Assembly: GCA_022241785.1 (NCBI GenBank)
Contig: JAKOMP010000038.1
Location: forward strand, 1 to 52,413
Direction: 5' to 3'
DNA from: Cyanocohniella sp. LLY
GTDB taxonomy: Bacteria > Cyanobacteriota > Cyanobacteriia > Cyanobacteriales > Nostocaceae
DNA length: 52,413 bases
The position numbers and the translations under genes were made by a program. Of the stretch, positions 35,915-45,341 are shown one piece after another. The notes below the pieces were generated by a model. The model did not search any database. It was not told where the DNA came from and saw only the letters and a list, made by a program, of their open reading frames with translations. The first letter of the stretch is position 1. The number at the start of each line of letters is the position of its first letter.

Positions 35915-36583
35915 ATATTATTCCTGGTAACTGACTAATTGGACAACGCTCTCATTGTATCTTTAGTTCAAGTAATTTTCCTGAGCAATTTAATAATATA
36001 TCTCCAAAGTTATAAATACATAAGTTAGTTTTTTGAAAACTCAGAAATTTATGCAAAAATTTTATTTTCTCATTGATTAAAATATTAAATATTTATTTAC
36101 TCAAATAATTGTTTGGTCATGATCATCTGTGGACACCAGAACACATGAAAATACCTCTTCACCTGTTCCTTATTTTCCAGTCAAGCGAGTTGATCACTTT
36201 TTGAGAATGACTCACGGGTCATAGTTCTGGAGAAAGTATCTTATTTTACATAATGCAGATATATTCTATTGTGGGTGATTAAAAAATCATATCTAGAAAA
36301 TTACTTTGTTGGTAAAATTTATTTCTTTATTGATACTTGTTTTTCTAGTATTTAGTACTCTAAAATTTTTGGTTACAACTCTTTGAATGCAATACGCCAA
36401 AAAACTTCTGGAGTAAATTACCGCAAATTAGAGTATATTGATATTCAGGTTGCCAAGCACATAAATATTACCAGTACATCGTTAATTTAACCAAAAAGAT
36501 TAGTGCCTATTTTAGATATTGTGCTGATCAAAGTGTTATAAATCTTTATGTAACCTGTTCAAAATACAAGAAAAACAAAATTT
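35915..36583. other. AT-rich divergent intergenic region
   Basis: About 670 bases between the GST and fasciclin genes, which diverge. No gene, repeat or convincing hairpin was seen. It presumably holds promoters for both. Confidence 0.5.
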
Positions 36584-37297
36584 ATGAAGGCAGATTACAG
36601 CAAATTGTTGACAAAATTGGCTGGCACAGTAGGAATAGTTGGCGTTAGCATTCTGACTACTTTACCATCTGGGGCAAATGAGGCAATCAATACTTTACTA
36701 GCCCAAGCAGACACTGGGGTACTTAATCCTAGACCTAGTATTTTCAATGAGCCTCCCTATAATCGGGGTACAACTACACCTAGTCAAACCGCACCTACAA
36801 CCCCGACTACTCCAGGGGTAACACCAACACCTACTCCTACTACTCCGACTCAACCGGAAGCAGGAACTACTGAAACTCAAGATAAAACTTTGTTGGCTTT
36901 GGCCGAGTCCAACGCTTCTTTTACAACTTTAACCAAGGCTTTAAAAGCTGCGGGATTGTCAGAAGCATTACAAGGACAAGATAAATTAACAGTTTTTGCA
37001 CCAACTGATGCTGCTTTTGCCAAACTACCACAAGATGCTGTAAACGATTTGTTGCAGCCTGAAAATAGAGAAATTTTGGTGAAGCTATTAACTTACCATG
37101 TTGTTAGTGGCACAGTTTTATCCGGTGATTTGAAATCTGGCGAAGTAAAAAGCGTTGAAGGTGGCACTATCACTGTCAAAGTTGATGCTGCAAATGGTGT
37201 GATGGTAAATGATGCCAATGTAGTTCAAGCAGATATCCAAGGTAGCAATGGTGTTATCCATGCTATTGACCAGGTAATTTTGCCTCCTGATTTGTAA
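36584..37297 (+). CDS. Secreted fasciclin (FAS1) domain protein
   Basis: 237 residues. The N-terminal signal sequence is LAGTVGIVGVSILTTLPSGA. A Thr/Pro-rich linker follows (TPTPTPTTPTQPEAG; residues about 60-95), then one FAS1 domain: LLALAESNASFTTLTKALKA, the H1 motif LTVFAPTDAAFAKLP, LLTYHVVSGTVLSGDL and the H2 motif GSNGVIHAIDQVILPPDL. FAS1 proteins mediate adhesion in the extracellular matrix or envelope. It is complete and has its own terminator. Confidence 0.93.
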   Translation: MKADYSKLLTKLAGTVGIVGVSILTTLPSGANEAINTLLAQADTGVLNPRPSIFNEPPYNRGTTTPSQTAPTTPTTPGVTPTPTPTTPTQPEAGTTETQDKTLLALAESNASFTTLTKALKAAGLSEALQGQDKLTVFAPTDAAFAKLPQDAVNDLLQPENREILVKLLTYHVVSGTVLSGDLKSGEVKSVEGGTITVKVDAANGVMVNDANVVQADIQGSNGVIHAIDQVILPPDL

Positions 37298-37355
37298 ATT
37301 CTCAGCAAAAATATCTTTAACAAACTGAAAATTAAGATATTCATAGGCTAAAATT

Positions 37356-37385
37356 CCGCTCAAACTATGATTTGGGCGGTTTTTT
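37356..37385 (+). terminator. Rho-independent terminator of the fasciclin gene
   Basis: Stem CCGCTCAAA/TTTGGGCGG (9 bp with one wobble), loop CTATGA, followed by six T. It lies 58 bases after the stop codon. Confidence 0.85.
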
Positions 37386-37694
37386 AAGGGATTTCCAGAA
37401 AATAAATTATCTAATTTACTTAGATGAAATTTTTCTTTCTTCCCCCTAGTCCCAAAATCATCTACCACAAGAGGGGTCATTATGCGAAAGAAGCGCAGAT
37501 GAGCTTCACATAACTTTTTATAACAGTTTTGCTAGCTTGCTGCCCGTTAGTAAAAATATGTGTCACAATCGTAGTTGAGAATTAATTCGGCGACAGCGTT
37601 TGTTTTTAGTATTGACAGGCTATTTCCTTGTGGTATTTACAGACTTCTCTCCGAAATCTAAGTCTCTACACTCTTGTGATTTTGGAGCTATTCT

Positions 37695-38000
37695 ATGTCA
37701 ATTTATGTAGGCAACCTCTCTTATGAAGTTACCCAAGACGCTTTAACTTCGGTTTTTGCGGAATACGGTTCTGTAAGAAGAGTTCAAATACCTACTGACC
37801 GTGAAACAGGTCGTGTTCGCGGTTTTGCTTTTGTAGAAATGGGTACAGAAACTGAAGAAACAGCCGCTATTGATGCACTTGATGGTGCTGAATGGATGGG
37901 ACGTGACCTGAAAGTAAATAAGGCTAAACCCAGAGAAGATAGAGGTTCCTTTGGTGGTGGTAACCGTGGTGGCGGTGGTAATTTCCGCAGTCGCTATTAA
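37695..38000 (+). CDS. Glycine-rich RRM RNA-binding protein (Rbp family)
   Basis: 101 residues. A single RRM has RNP2 IYVGNLSY at residues 3-10 and RNP1 RGFAFVEM at about 54-61. A short Gly/Arg/Asn-rich tail (FGGGNRGGGGNFRSRY) follows. This is the cyanobacterial Rbp layout; these proteins are small RNA chaperones, often cold-induced and in some cases needed to localise thylakoid-protein mRNAs. A long untranslated leader of unknown exact start precedes it. The rpsU gene that follows rbp genes in some Anabaena strains is absent; a strong terminator follows instead. Confidence 0.95.
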   Translation: MSIYVGNLSYEVTQDALTSVFAEYGSVRRVQIPTDRETGRVRGFAFVEMGTETEETAAIDALDGAEWMGRDLKVNKAKPREDRGSFGGGNRGGGGNFRSRY

Positions 38001-38073
38001 GCAAATAAGATTTATATAAGAGATAATCAGTGCTTTTTTGGCACATTACTCTAATTTTGTAAATTTAGGAAAG

Positions 38074-38102
38074 GCTCAAGCATTAATGCTTGAGCTTTCT
38101 TT
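38074..38102 (+). terminator. Rho-independent terminator of the RRM gene
   Basis: Perfect 22-base palindrome starting GCTCAAGCAT and ending ATGCTTGAGC (38074-38095), followed by TTTCTTT. Confidence 0.85.
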
Positions 38103-38196
38103 GTACAAAGAATCTTTGAAAACACAATACTTTTTTGTAGAAACATGGTATTTCTACATCTGTGTGATCCAGTTTGTCACGAAGGATGTCGAAAAG

Positions 38197-38376
38197 TTAG
38201 AGGATACCCCAAAAGTGGAGGAAACCTTGACCAGAGAATACTTCGAGTAATATAGCAGACAAAAATCCAATCATCGCAAAACGACCGTTCCAGTTTTCAC
38301 TTTGAGGAGTGAATCCCAAACGTAGAGCATTAGGGTCTTCCGAAACTGAAGTTGTAGTTTTCTTGATATCTGACAT
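38197..38376 (-). CDS. High-light-inducible protein (HLIP, single-helix chlorophyll-binding)
   Basis: 59 residues starting [20 protein letters not shown]. The chlorophyll-binding helix motif is [20 protein letters not shown] (ExxNGRxAMxGF), followed by [11 protein letters not shown]. This is the signature of Hli/Scp proteins, the one-helix ancestors of plant LHC proteins. They bind chlorophyll and carotenoid and protect photosystem II assembly under high light. The frame runs from CAT at 38374-38376 to TTA at 38197-38199 and is complete. It is antisense to weaker plus-strand frames in the same stretch, which are not accepted. Confidence 0.95.
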   Translation of the reverse strand: MSDIKKTTTSVSEDPNALRLGFTPQSENWNGRFAMIGFLSAILLEVFSGQGFLHFWGIL

Positions 38377-38481
38377 AATTAGTACTCTTAGCTTTTAGGT
38401 GCCAAATTTGCCTGGCATGTAAATTAATGTAACAGATATTTACGCAAATGCAACATCACCTGAGGTAATTTCTGTATTTTT

Positions 38482-39999
38482 CTACCTGCGCGTATATCGA
38501 TGTTTCACGCCAACGGGAAAATATTCTGCATCACCCATTGGGGCTAATGAAACTTGGGGCATTTGGTATTCTGGGGGAACGTAGTTAGCAAACTCGCTGT
38601 TGAGACGCAACAGTTGTGAAAGAATAGAAGATGCGATCGCTTGCTGTTTTGATTCACTAGGTTCTATACCTGGTGCTAACTCCACAACTACAGATAAAAA
38701 GCGGTTTTTGTCAGCGTCTTCTTGAACTTGCAAGACAAATTTCCCAGTCACCCAAGCTGTAATTCCTGGTTGTTCTAATCCCACCGTCACGTTTTCGGGA
38801 TAAATATTGGCACCAAAGTAGGAAACTGTAAAGTTAGAACGTCCGAAGACGTAAACGAAAGGTAATGGATGTATACCTCGAATATCTCCAGTAATTTCTT
38901 GATTTAACTGACTTACAGGATCAAATCCCCACTCTGCTAAGAACTCACGCATGGCATCATAACTAATGATTCCGCCAGTATCCATGATGTTGTAGCGCAC
39001 CAAGGGAATACCATTGTTTCCCGAAAACAGCAACGCGCCATCTTGCACTTCAAAAAAGCGACTCATGGGGTCATACTGTACTAATGTCGGTAAACGAGAT
39101 TCGCCAAATAAAGCTTTCGCTGCATCTGGATGTGTTGCAAAAAACCGACGAATGCAGATACTCAAAGGTGTTTCATTACCCAACACACCTGCATCCGCAG
39201 TTCCATAGAGTGATGCAAAGTCATAGCAGGGATTTTGTGAACCCACTCTTTCACCTACTAAACTCCGCCATTCTTCGCTGAATACTTCTCCTGCTGTCAC
39301 CAACTTAATCTGATATTGCGGCCAATCCACACCACTAGCAATACCAGTGTCAATGACATCTTTGAGAAATGGTGGATACCCCAACAACACCACTTGTTCA
39401 AAAGCTATACCTAATTCTTGTACTACCCGGAGAATCTCTGCTTTATTGTTACCAGGGGTAATTACTGTCAGGGGATACCCTTTACTCGCCAGATAGCGAC
39501 AGCAATTGGTAGTGAACATACCACCTACCCAAGTACCTAAAGTGAAACAAATCACAGCTAAGGTGCGTCTAGTATCTGCGTAGAAACTATCATGAAAAAT
39601 TTGTTCAAATCGTGTAGCAATTTGCAACTCATCAGTGAAAAAACGGGGCCAAAATGTGGGTTTACCAGTGGAACCAGAAGAAGCAGCTATCATATCGCAA
39701 GCTGATAACTGACCATCACGGCACAAGTCAGCCAATGGATAACGCATTATATAATTTTCTTTGGCGATCGCAGGTAGTTGCTGAAAGTCCTCAAAGCTTT
39801 GAATAGTCTGGGGATTAATACCTTGCTCTGCTAAAAAATCTTGATATGCAGGTACAGTAGCCGCCACATCGTAAAATAAATTTAAGGCTGTAGATTGGCT
39901 AAAATCTGCGTCACGTCTTTGTAGTAGCGTTTCTAAGGGGGTAGATACAAAGTCTTCAAATGCCTTAATTGCTCGTTGTCCTTGTGATTTGCAGTTCAT
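38482..39999 (-). CDS. Phenylacetate-CoA ligase-like (PaaK/CapK family) adenylate-forming enzyme
   Basis: 505 residues. The ATP-binding loop is MIAASSGSTGKPTFWPRF, the P-loop-like SSGSTGKP of PaaK-type adenylating enzymes. Further motifs are DFASLYGTADAGVLGNETPL, the GTADAG adenine-binding region, and FVYVFGRSNFTVSYFGANIY, the hinge with G-R. N-terminal LEDFQQLPAIAKENY-like sequence also fits PaaK. The acid substrate is unknown. It is monocistronic and is followed by the HLIP gene on the same strand. Confidence 0.85.
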   Translation of the reverse strand: MNCKSQGQRAIKAFEDFVSTPLETLLQRRDADFSQSTALNLFYDVAATVPAYQDFLAEQGINPQTIQSFEDFQQLPAIAKENYIMRYPLADLCRDGQLSACDMIAASSGSTGKPTFWPRFFTDELQIATRFEQIFHDSFYADTRRTLAVICFTLGTWVGGMFTTNCCRYLASKGYPLTVITPGNNKAEILRVVQELGIAFEQVVLLGYPPFLKDVIDTGIASGVDWPQYQIKLVTAGEVFSEEWRSLVGERVGSQNPCYDFASLYGTADAGVLGNETPLSICIRRFFATHPDAAKALFGESRLPTLVQYDPMSRFFEVQDGALLFSGNNGIPLVRYNIMDTGGIISYDAMREFLAEWGFDPVSQLNQEITGDIRGIHPLPFVYVFGRSNFTVSYFGANIYPENVTVGLEQPGITAWVTGKFVLQVQEDADKNRFLSVVVELAPGIEPSESKQQAIASSILSQLLRLNSEFANYVPPEYQMPQVSLAPMGDAEYFPVGVKHRYTRR

Positions 40000-40137
40000 A
40001 ATGTTGTCCGTATTGTAGCCATTGCCTCATCCTCTTCATTCCCAATGAAATACATCAACAAGTGTCAGCATGATATCCGTAATGGGAACTGCATTCGTTG
40101 TAGTCAGTCGATAAAACCTTAATTATCCTTCAGCACC

Positions 40138-41826
40138 ATGCAGGTATATTGCAGTAAACAACACGCAAACAGTGGTGACAACCGTTTTTGTATCCACTGC
40201 GGTGAACCATTACCTCTTGCTGTGGGGCAGGTTGTAAATCACCGTTATCGTATCATCCGACAATTAGGTCAGGGTGGTTTTGGCCGCACGTATTTGGCAG
40301 AAGACAACCACAAAGCAAATCAAACCTGCGTGCTGAAGGAATTTGCACCCCAAGTCCAAGCACAGCAAGATTTACAAAAAGCTCAAGAATTATTTGAACG
40401 CGAAGCCAGTGTCCTCAAAACACTCCAGCATCCACAGATTCCCCGGTTTCACGCTTCATTGCAAGTGCAAATAGGCAGTAAAGACTTCTTCTTTTTAGTG
40501 CAAGACTATGTAGAAGGTAATAATTTTGACCAATTATTAGAACAGCGTCAAAGCCAAGGTATGGTTTTTAGCGAAGAAGAAGTTATCACTTTATTGCAAC
40601 AAATTTTACCAGTTTTATCGTATATTCACTCGAAAGACGTAGTTCACCGCGATATCTCCCCCGATAATTTGATTTGGCGGCATTCTGATAATTTACCAGT
40701 ATTAATTGACTTTGGTGGTGTGAAGCAATTGCCAGCTTCGCAAGGTTTTTGGTTCACCAAGTTGGCGATGAATCATACCTTGTTAGGTAAAAAAGGCTAC
40801 GCCCCAGAGGAACAACTACGGCAAGGAAAAGTATTTATTAATAGTGATTTATATTCTTTAGCCGTCACAGCTTTAGTGTTGCTCACAGGCAAGGAACCAC
40901 AAAAATTATACGACAGCTATCAAGGACTTTGGTACTGGGGCAAGGAAATTAAAGTCAGCAGTCAACTAGAATCTGTGTTAAAAAAGATGCTGGCATTTAA
41001 ACCAAGCGATCGCTATGAACGAGCAGAGCAGATTCTCCAGGATTTACCAAATTCTACCGCGACCAAACCGCCCAATACCTATATTAGTAAGATTAAGACG
41101 ATGGTAGTGGCTCCTGGCAGAAAACACGCCCATGCTCTTGTCAGTAAAATCCACAGTAAAACTCAAGCAATTAATCCAACTAATACTTTGCCTGTGTGGT
41201 TACGCCCTTTTGCTGTGAGTCTTGGGGGAACAGCTTTAGTTGTTTTAACTGGTGCAGGTACTTGGGCAGTAGTAAATTCCGTAATTCGTACTGTAACTTC
41301 CATTACAGTCCCCACAATTTCGTTACCGCAAATCCCTAGTTTCCCTAACCCCATCAGTCAACCAGTCAGTGACAGAAATACTAATGACATCACCCAAATT
41401 CTCAGCCGCCGCCAACAGCTAGAAATACCAGAAGTATTTTTTACACAGTTCGTGGATAATTTATTTTATGCTCAAAACCCCAACTTAAGGGGACGTAGCC
41501 TCACTTCTAGCTCAGAAGATGCCGCTTTACGAGATGAATGGGCTAATATTGGGGGTAACTTGTTGAATCAAATAGAACGAGCTAACCTCAGTACAGCAGC
41601 TCGTCAAAAACTAGGACGCTATAGTTCACAAGATGAAGTCATCTGGAGACGACAAGCACAATCAGGAGAGTTAGGGAACTATACAATTAACCAACTCAAC
41701 AAAGATACCAATGAAAAGTTTGACCGCTTGTTTCCAGGTCAACCGCGTGGGAAACTGAATCAACGAACTTTTGGTCAACTATGGTATGCGATCGCAGCTG
41801 ATCAAGTTAGTCAAGCTCGTCGATGA
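40138..41826 (+). CDS. Transmembrane Ser/Thr protein kinase with N-terminal zinc-ribbon-like motif
   Basis: 562 residues. The N-terminal YCSKQHANSGDNRFCIHCGE (C5, C18, C21) looks like a small zinc ribbon. The kinase domain (about 33-310) has the glycine loop LGQGGFGRTYLAE, the lysine in CVLKEFAPQ, the catalytic loop VVHRDISPDNLIW and LIDFGGVKQ (DFG). A membrane helix VSLGGTALVVLTGAGTWAVV follows at about 364-385. The C-terminal extracytoplasmic domain (QILSRRQQLEIPEVFFTQFV to FGQLWYAIAADQVSQ) is shared with the next gene product. It is likely a sensor kinase. Confidence 0.92.
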   Translation: MQVYCSKQHANSGDNRFCIHCGEPLPLAVGQVVNHRYRIIRQLGQGGFGRTYLAEDNHKANQTCVLKEFAPQVQAQQDLQKAQELFEREASVLKTLQHPQIPRFHASLQVQIGSKDFFFLVQDYVEGNNFDQLLEQRQSQGMVFSEEEVITLLQQILPVLSYIHSKDVVHRDISPDNLIWRHSDNLPVLIDFGGVKQLPASQGFWFTKLAMNHTLLGKKGYAPEEQLRQGKVFINSDLYSLAVTALVLLTGKEPQKLYDSYQGLWYWGKEIKVSSQLESVLKKMLAFKPSDRYERAEQILQDLPNSTATKPPNTYISKIKTMVVAPGRKHAHALVSKIHSKTQAINPTNTLPVWLRPFAVSLGGTALVVLTGAGTWAVVNSVIRTVTSITVPTISLPQIPSFPNPISQPVSDRNTNDITQILSRRQQLEIPEVFFTQFVDNLFYAQNPNLRGRSLTSSSEDAALRDEWANIGGNLLNQIERANLSTAARQKLGRYSSQDEVIWRRQAQSGELGNYTINQLNKDTNEKFDRLFPGQPRGKLNQRTFGQLWYAIAADQVSQARR

Positions 41827-41872
41827 AGTGGAAGAGGACAAGGGGAAGTGATTTTTCTAATAATTATTAAAT

Positions 41873-43978
41873 ATGTATACAAATAATAGTAATAATAGTA
41901 TTCAACCGGGGTTGACTTTAAGCGATCGCTATGTGATTGTCCGGCAAATTGGTCAAGGTGGTTTTGGTCGTACTTATTTAGCTGAAGATGTTAACCGCTT
42001 TCGGGAACTTTGTGTTTTAAAGGAATTTTCTCCTCAGGTGCAAACTGATTATGTTGTGCAAAAAGCAGGAGAACTATTTGAGCGAGAAGCAAGTGTTCTC
42101 TACAAGTTGCAACATCCCCAAATTCCCCGCTTTCGGGAACTACTGCGAATCAATTTGGCAGGGAAGGAATATTTATTTTTAGTGCAAGATTATGTAGAAG
42201 GGCAAACCTACAACTCTTTATTAAATGCTCGTCTACAGCAGGGTTTACGATTTACGGAGTTGGAAATTCGCCAGTTATTGCAACAAATTCTGCCAGTGTT
42301 GGATTATATCCACTCGATGGGGGTGATTCACCGGGATATTTCACCAGATAATTTAATTCTGCGTTCAATTGACCAATTACCAGTATTAATTGATTTTGGT
42401 GGCGTTAAACAAGTAGCGGCCACAGTAGCTTCCGAATATTATCAACCAGAAAAATTCGCATCTTCCCCATCACCAACTTTACTGGGTAAAGTGGGATTCG
42501 CCCCTCCAGAACAAATGCAAACAGGTTTGGTGTCTACTCACACCGACTTTTATGCTTTAGCAGTAACAGCGCTAGTTTTATTAACAGGAAAACAGCCGCA
42601 AGAACTGATAGACAATTATAATCTTACCTGGCAATGGCGAAGAGAAGTTACTCTCAGTCCGGTTTTGGGACAAGTCTTAGATAAAATGCTATCTCCTCGA
42701 CCAGGCGATCGCCATCAATCAGCTAATCACATACTACAAGCCCTCAACCCGGCACAAGTCAGCTATCCTCCAACTCAATACCCCCACACTCCACCCCCCA
42801 CATCTGCCACAGTTGCAGTTTCCCCCCCTCCCCCTGTCTCCCCATCCCCCTCATCTCCCCCATCCCCTCAACCCTGGTGGACACCAGCCAAAGCCTTTTT
42901 AGCAGTACTACTATTAGCTAGTACAGCCGGAGCAATTTGGTGGGGAGTCAGTCGTGGCGATGGCGATGGCGGGGAAGTCGAGCCGACACCCACAGTTGAA
43001 CAACCGACTGATCCCTTAGCGAAATTTTCCCCAGAAGAACGACAACGCAAACAAAGATTAAGTGCGCGGCGTCAACAGTTGGGCATTAGTTCTAACTTTT
43101 ATGTCAGCTTAGTTAATCAAGTATTTTGGGATAATAACCCCATTTTACGGGGACGAACTCTCAGCGATGAACCCCAAGATGAAGGTTTGCGGGCAGAATG
43201 GGATCAAACAGCCGCCCAATTACTAGAAAAACTCGCACCATTGAGTAGTGGCGCCCGTCGCCAGTTGGGTACTTACGCAGCAGCCGAACGCGATCGCTGG
43301 AGAGTGGAAGTTAACAAAGTTAATGTTAGTAGTACTGCGTTATATGATTTAGGTGATGCAGCCTTCTACAATGCATTTCCTGAACGGCGTGGCCAAGAAT
43401 TTATTAATCAACCAATAGGACAAGTTTGGCACGGCTTTGTCAGCGATAAGCTGAATGCCCTCCTTTCTGGGACAGCTTTGCAAAAACTCACATTTGATCA
43501 AGGTGCTACTAGCAGAACAGTAAGTGGAAATCTGCAACCTGCTGTTCACCCGGCTGGCGGTAAAGTTTTTATTGCTAACTTGTCCCAGAATCAGTTAATG
43601 CAAGTGAAACTCGAAGCAAGTCCTCAAGTTTTGCTTTCGGTTTATTCACCTTCTGGCAAAGTTAAATTTTTAGAAGATTCTACAGAACGTAATTTATCTA
43701 CTAAATTACCCGAATCAGGATTTTATGAGTTTGTTGTGGTTTCTACAGCATCAGAACCACTAAATTATCAACTCAGCATCTCAGCAGAAACACTTACGCC
43801 AGAACCGACACCCACCCCCACGCCAACACCCACGCCTACGCCGACACCCACGCCAGAACCGACACCCACACCAGAACCTACGCCTACGCCTACGCCTACG
43901 CCAGAGCCAACACCCACGCTTACGCCGACACCCACACCAGAACCCACTCCTACGCCTCCTGAAACTGAACCCAGCTAA
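41873..43978 (+). CDS. Transmembrane Ser/Thr protein kinase with extracytoplasmic PPC-like domain and Thr-Pro tail
   Basis: 701 residues. The kinase domain has IGQGGFGRTYLAED, CVLKEFSPQ, VIHRDISPDNLILR and LIDFGGVKQ. A Pro/Ser-rich juxtamembrane stretch (HTPPPTSATVAVSPPPPVSP) precedes one membrane helix, AFLAVLLLASTAGAIWWGV. Outside are a domain homologous to that of the previous kinase (SARRQQLGISSNFYVSLVNQ) and a PPC-like beta domain (HPAGGKVFIANLSQNQLMQV). A Thr/Pro/Glu repeat tail (TPTPTPTPTPTPTPEPTPTP type) follows to the end. It lies 46 bases downstream of the first kinase. The tail may span or bind the cell wall. Confidence 0.92.
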   Translation: MYTNNSNNSIQPGLTLSDRYVIVRQIGQGGFGRTYLAEDVNRFRELCVLKEFSPQVQTDYVVQKAGELFEREASVLYKLQHPQIPRFRELLRINLAGKEYLFLVQDYVEGQTYNSLLNARLQQGLRFTELEIRQLLQQILPVLDYIHSMGVIHRDISPDNLILRSIDQLPVLIDFGGVKQVAATVASEYYQPEKFASSPSPTLLGKVGFAPPEQMQTGLVSTHTDFYALAVTALVLLTGKQPQELIDNYNLTWQWRREVTLSPVLGQVLDKMLSPRPGDRHQSANHILQALNPAQVSYPPTQYPHTPPPTSATVAVSPPPPVSPSPSSPPSPQPWWTPAKAFLAVLLLASTAGAIWWGVSRGDGDGGEVEPTPTVEQPTDPLAKFSPEERQRKQRLSARRQQLGISSNFYVSLVNQVFWDNNPILRGRTLSDEPQDEGLRAEWDQTAAQLLEKLAPLSSGARRQLGTYAAAERDRWRVEVNKVNVSSTALYDLGDAAFYNAFPERRGQEFINQPIGQVWHGFVSDKLNALLSGTALQKLTFDQGATSRTVSGNLQPAVHPAGGKVFIANLSQNQLMQVKLEASPQVLLSVYSPSGKVKFLEDSTERNLSTKLPESGFYEFVVVSTASEPLNYQLSISAETLTPEPTPTPTPTPTPTPTPTPEPTPTPEPTPTPTPTPEPTPTLTPTPTPEPTPTPPETEPS

Positions 43979-43997
43979 GTTTCATCTGGGAACATCG

Positions 43998-44108
43998 ATG
44001 ATAGAAATTAAACCAATACAACCACACCAGACTGAAGAAGTTAAAAGCCTTATATTTTCGGTTGTTCAGGAAATTTGGCAAAATCAATCCGCTTTTCTCA
44101 ACATATAA
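43998..44108 (+). pseudogene. Fragment of a GNAT acetyltransferase gene
   Basis: ATG 43998 starts MIEIKPIQPHQTEEVKSLIF SVVQEIWQ and stops after 36 residues at TAA 44106-44108. The first 28 residues are typical of the N-terminal strand and helix of GNAT N-acetyltransferases, but the acetyl-CoA binding core is absent. The next 80 bases lead directly into the following gene's upstream region. I read it as a remnant left by deletion. Confidence 0.6.
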
Positions 44109-44187
44109 GGTTGGGTTTTAGTTAGGCTATACTTTTACAGCGATACCTGGATAGTATCTAATCCTTCAAAGCAACGGGTGACATCTG

Positions 44188-45159
44188 ATGAGCCAGACTA
44201 TTTCTAACTTTATCGAACAAAATTTTTTGCATTTTAACGCAGCAGCCCTGGTTGATGCAGCCAAAGCATACAAAACCCACCTTGAAGATAACGGTAAGAT
44301 GATGATTACTCTGGCTGGAGCCATGAGTACAGCAGAATTAGGTATATCTTTAGCCGAAATGATTCGCCAGGATAAGGTGCAGATTATTTCCTGTACCGGG
44401 GCGAATCTGGAAGAAGATATTATGAATTTGGTAGCCCACAAGCATTATAAGCGTGTTCCCAACTATCGCGACTTAGGCCCCGAAGATGAATGGCAACTTT
44501 TAGAACAGGGTTTTAATCGGGTAACTGATACTTGCATTCCTGAAGAAGAGGCTTTTCGCAGAATACAGAAGCACATTTTCCAACAATGGAAACAAGCAAA
44601 TGACAAAGGGGAAAGATATTTTCCCCATGAGTTTATGTATAAAATGCTTCTGTCGGGTGATATGGAACAATATTATCAAATAGACCCCAAGAATAGCTGG
44701 ATGCTGGCGGCTGCAGAGAAAGGATTACCAATTGTGTGTCCTGGTTGGGAAGATTCCACTATGGGCAATATTTTTGCTTCCTACTGCATGAAAAAAGAAC
44801 TTCAACCCAGCACCATGAAGTCAGGAATTGAATATATGATGTGGCTGGCGGATTGGTATAAAGAAAATTCTGCCGGTAGAGGCGTAGGATTTTTCCAAAT
44901 TGGTGGTGGAATTGCGGGGGATTTTCCTATTTGCGTTGTCCCGATGCTGTATCAAGATTTGGAAATGACTGATATTCCATTTTGGACTTATTTCTGTCAA
45001 ATTTCCGATTCTACTACCAGTTATGGTTCTTATTCTGGGGCCGTACCCAATGAGAAAATAACTTGGGGTAAGTTAGATAAAACCACACCCCGTTTCGTTG
45101 TGGAGTCTGATGCGAGTATAGTGGCTCCTTTAATGTTTGCCTATATTCTGGAACAATGA
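44188..45159 (+). CDS. Deoxyhypusine synthase-like protein
   Basis: 323 residues of the NAD-binding DHS fold: MMITLAGAMSTAELGISLAE, IISCTGANLEEDIMNLVAHK, IVCPGWEDSTMGNIFASYCM and SYGSYSGAVPNEKITWGKLD, with VESDASIVAPLMFAYI at the end. In eukaryotic DHS the catalytic lysine lies in GGGVIKHH; here the matching stretch is GGGIAGDFP, without Lys. Bacteria have no eIF5A, so this clade must do something else, perhaps homospermidine-type aminobutyl transfer or another reaction. Start chosen at ATG 44188, 20 bases after a GGGTGA-type site. Confidence 0.88.
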   Translation: MSQTISNFIEQNFLHFNAAALVDAAKAYKTHLEDNGKMMITLAGAMSTAELGISLAEMIRQDKVQIISCTGANLEEDIMNLVAHKHYKRVPNYRDLGPEDEWQLLEQGFNRVTDTCIPEEEAFRRIQKHIFQQWKQANDKGERYFPHEFMYKMLLSGDMEQYYQIDPKNSWMLAAAEKGLPIVCPGWEDSTMGNIFASYCMKKELQPSTMKSGIEYMMWLADWYKENSAGRGVGFFQIGGGIAGDFPICVVPMLYQDLEMTDIPFWTYFCQISDSTTSYGSYSGAVPNEKITWGKLDKTTPRFVVESDASIVAPLMFAYILEQ

Positions 45160-45341
45160 TCTAGACCTTACGCACTGTACAAATTTATTATTTTGTGAAT
45201 TAAGGAAAATGGGTGATTTCAGGCTGTCATCAATTATCCCTTGATCAATAGCAATCATCTAAAAAGTGTGTGAACATCAAGGTTTAATGCCTGAAATCCA
45301 TACCCCCTACTAGAAGGGTTAAAAGAAGAGGACGAAAATTC

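Noticed and set aside
35915-36583. Possible small RNA in the long AT-rich gap
   Set aside because: No stable hairpin, U-run terminator or promoter pair could be assembled.
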